NCBI GenBank assembly: GCA_903821805.1
Contig: CAIJNA010000218.1
Coordinates: 1 to 5,870, forward strand
DNA from: an uncultured Campylobacterota bacterium
GTDB taxonomy: Bacteria > Campylobacterota > Campylobacteria > Campylobacterales > Arcobacteraceae
Reading direction: 5' to 3'
Length of the DNA: 5,870 nucleotides
The position numbers and the translations under genes were made by a program. This document shows, in pieces, positions 5,213 to 5,870 of the stretch; the stretch's first letter is position 1; the number at the start of each line of letters is the position of its first letter. The notes under the pieces are model-generated. The model was not told where the DNA came from. It did not search any database and worked only from the letters and a program-made list of their open reading frames with translations.

Positions 5213-5830
5213 TTATAGACCTTGAAGCATTACATCCCAAAGATAATCAACTTCTTCTTCATTAAATGCAATGAGTGTTTTTTCATTAAAAAATTCTGTT
5301 ATTTTATTTAATTCAAAGTTTTTACTGTAGCTACAAGATGAGTGTGTTGCTAGAAATCCTCTAACCAATGAAATATTGTTATCGATAGGTAAATCACAAA
5401 GTAGACATGTAAAGTCATCATGAAGCCTACCCTCGTATTCACAAAGCTTCACGTAACTTTCCAGTATTGCTCTCTTTGGATTTTGTTTTGTCATTTTTAT
5501 AACCAGGTCATCCAAAAGTTGTATGTAAAATTCATCAAGCTCTTCAGTGTCTTTTAAATGATGATAAAAAAGCTTTATATATACTTGCCAAAGATACAGT
5601 TTTTTTGAATCCAAAAGCCAAGGAAAGTTTAATTGTATAACATCTTTTAGTCTAGGAATTGTACTTTTTATATTTATTTCAAGTTCGAAATCAATTTTAT
5701 ATCCGACATTTATGTTCGAATGTCTAGCACCATAGAATCTATAGGCAGTATGTGTAAAGTTTTCACTTAAGATTGTAACTATAAGGTCTTCATCACGTAC
5801 TTTTGTTACATTTAATACATAGCCTTGCAT
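5213..5830 (-). CDS. recO: DNA repair protein RecO, short Campylobacterota type
   Basis: RecO anneals single strands and loads RecA onto SSB-coated DNA in the RecFOR/RecOR repair pathway. The 205-residue protein starts MQGYVLNVTKVRDEDLIVTI, the N-terminal OB-fold, and continues with YRFYGARHSNINVGYKIDF, a block I recognise from RecO of this phylum. A mainly helical part with NPKRA and EYEGRLH follows. C142 and C145 (CLLC), with H163 and C166, make a plausible zinc site corresponding to the RecO zinc finger. It is shorter than E. coli RecO (242), as I recall for the phylum. The ATG directly follows the stop codon of the upstream gene (TAAATG) and has no near Shine-Dalgarno, so translation is probably coupled. 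The identity rests on overall resemblance rather than catalytic residues, since RecO has none. Confidence 0.87.
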   Translation of the reverse strand: MQGYVLNVTKVRDEDLIVTILSENFTHTAYRFYGARHSNINVGYKIDFELEINIKSTIPRLKDVIQLNFPWLLDSKKLYLWQVYIKLFYHHLKDTEELDEFYIQLLDDLVIKMTKQNPKRAILESYVKLCEYEGRLHDDFTCLLCDLPIDNNISLVRGFLATHSSCSYSKNFELNKITEFFNEKTLIAFNEEEVDYLWDVMLQGL

Positions 5831-5870
5831 TTAGAATAGTGTTTGCTCTTTTATTTCATTTAGTTTTAAA
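5831..5870 (-). CDS. C-terminal 12 codons of an unidentified upstream gene
   Basis: Reading leftward from the window edge, one frame is open and ends LKLNEIKEQTLF before a TAA at 5833-5831 that directly abuts the recO ATG. The absence of a ribosome site for recO and the exact stop-start junction suggest this is the tail of a real gene in the same operon. Twelve residues are too few to name a function. The ending EQTLF faintly resembles a beta-clamp-binding peptide, but that is speculative. Confidence 0.5.
   Translation of the reverse strand, partial: LKLNEIKEQTLF

Noticed and set aside
1..5870. Mobile element, CRISPR array or defence system
   Set aside because: There are no direct repeat arrays, transposase-like or nuclease-helicase genes, or terminal inverted repeats. 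Every substantial frame is explained by a housekeeping gene or the dioxygenase.

Overview
The window is a compact, AT-rich stretch of bacterial housekeeping genes. Protein style and gene neighbourhoods point to a Campylobacterota (Epsilonproteobacteria) member, perhaps Sulfurimonas- or Arcobacter-like. The RecO is short, as in that phylum. From memory, rpe next to a dnaQ-like exonuclease gene and ribA next to rsmG (gidB) are also pairs found in Campylobacter. The genus call is inference and was not tested by search.

Layout: all but one gene lie on the minus strand, so the biological reading order runs from high to low coordinates. At the right edge are the last 12 codons of an unidentified gene, whose stop abuts the start of recO (5213-5830). 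A 175-base AT-rich spacer with a perfect TATAAT follows. Next come purU (4204-5037, TTG start) and trmL (3725-4195), 8 bases apart. A hairpin overlaps the trmL stop codon and separates it from the only plus-strand gene, a 2OG-Fe(II) dioxygenase (2939-3694). That gene diverges from rpe across a 100-base region carrying back-to-back promoters. From rpe (2197-2838) leftward runs an apparent operon: rpe, trpF (5-base gap), a dnaQ-like exonuclease gene (17-base overlap), ribA (107-base gap with its own candidate promoter), and the first 43 codons of rsmG, whose ATG abuts the ribA stop.

Functional logic: Rpe handles ribulose-5-phosphate, which is also the second precursor of riboflavin, and RibA performs the GTP branch of that pathway. 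TrpF belongs to tryptophan synthesis but sits alone here, away from other trp genes. PurU controls the 10-formyl-THF/formate balance. TrmL and RsmG methylate tRNA and 16S rRNA. RecO and the exonuclease act in DNA repair or replication.

Nothing in the window looks like a mobile element, CRISPR array, tRNA/rRNA gene or defence island, and I do not see a convincing new multi-gene system. The least explained item is the lone dioxygenase with its tyrosine-rich N-terminus. Smaller points are a TrpF that lacks a usually conserved histidine and a structured-looking AT-rich leader upstream of purU.
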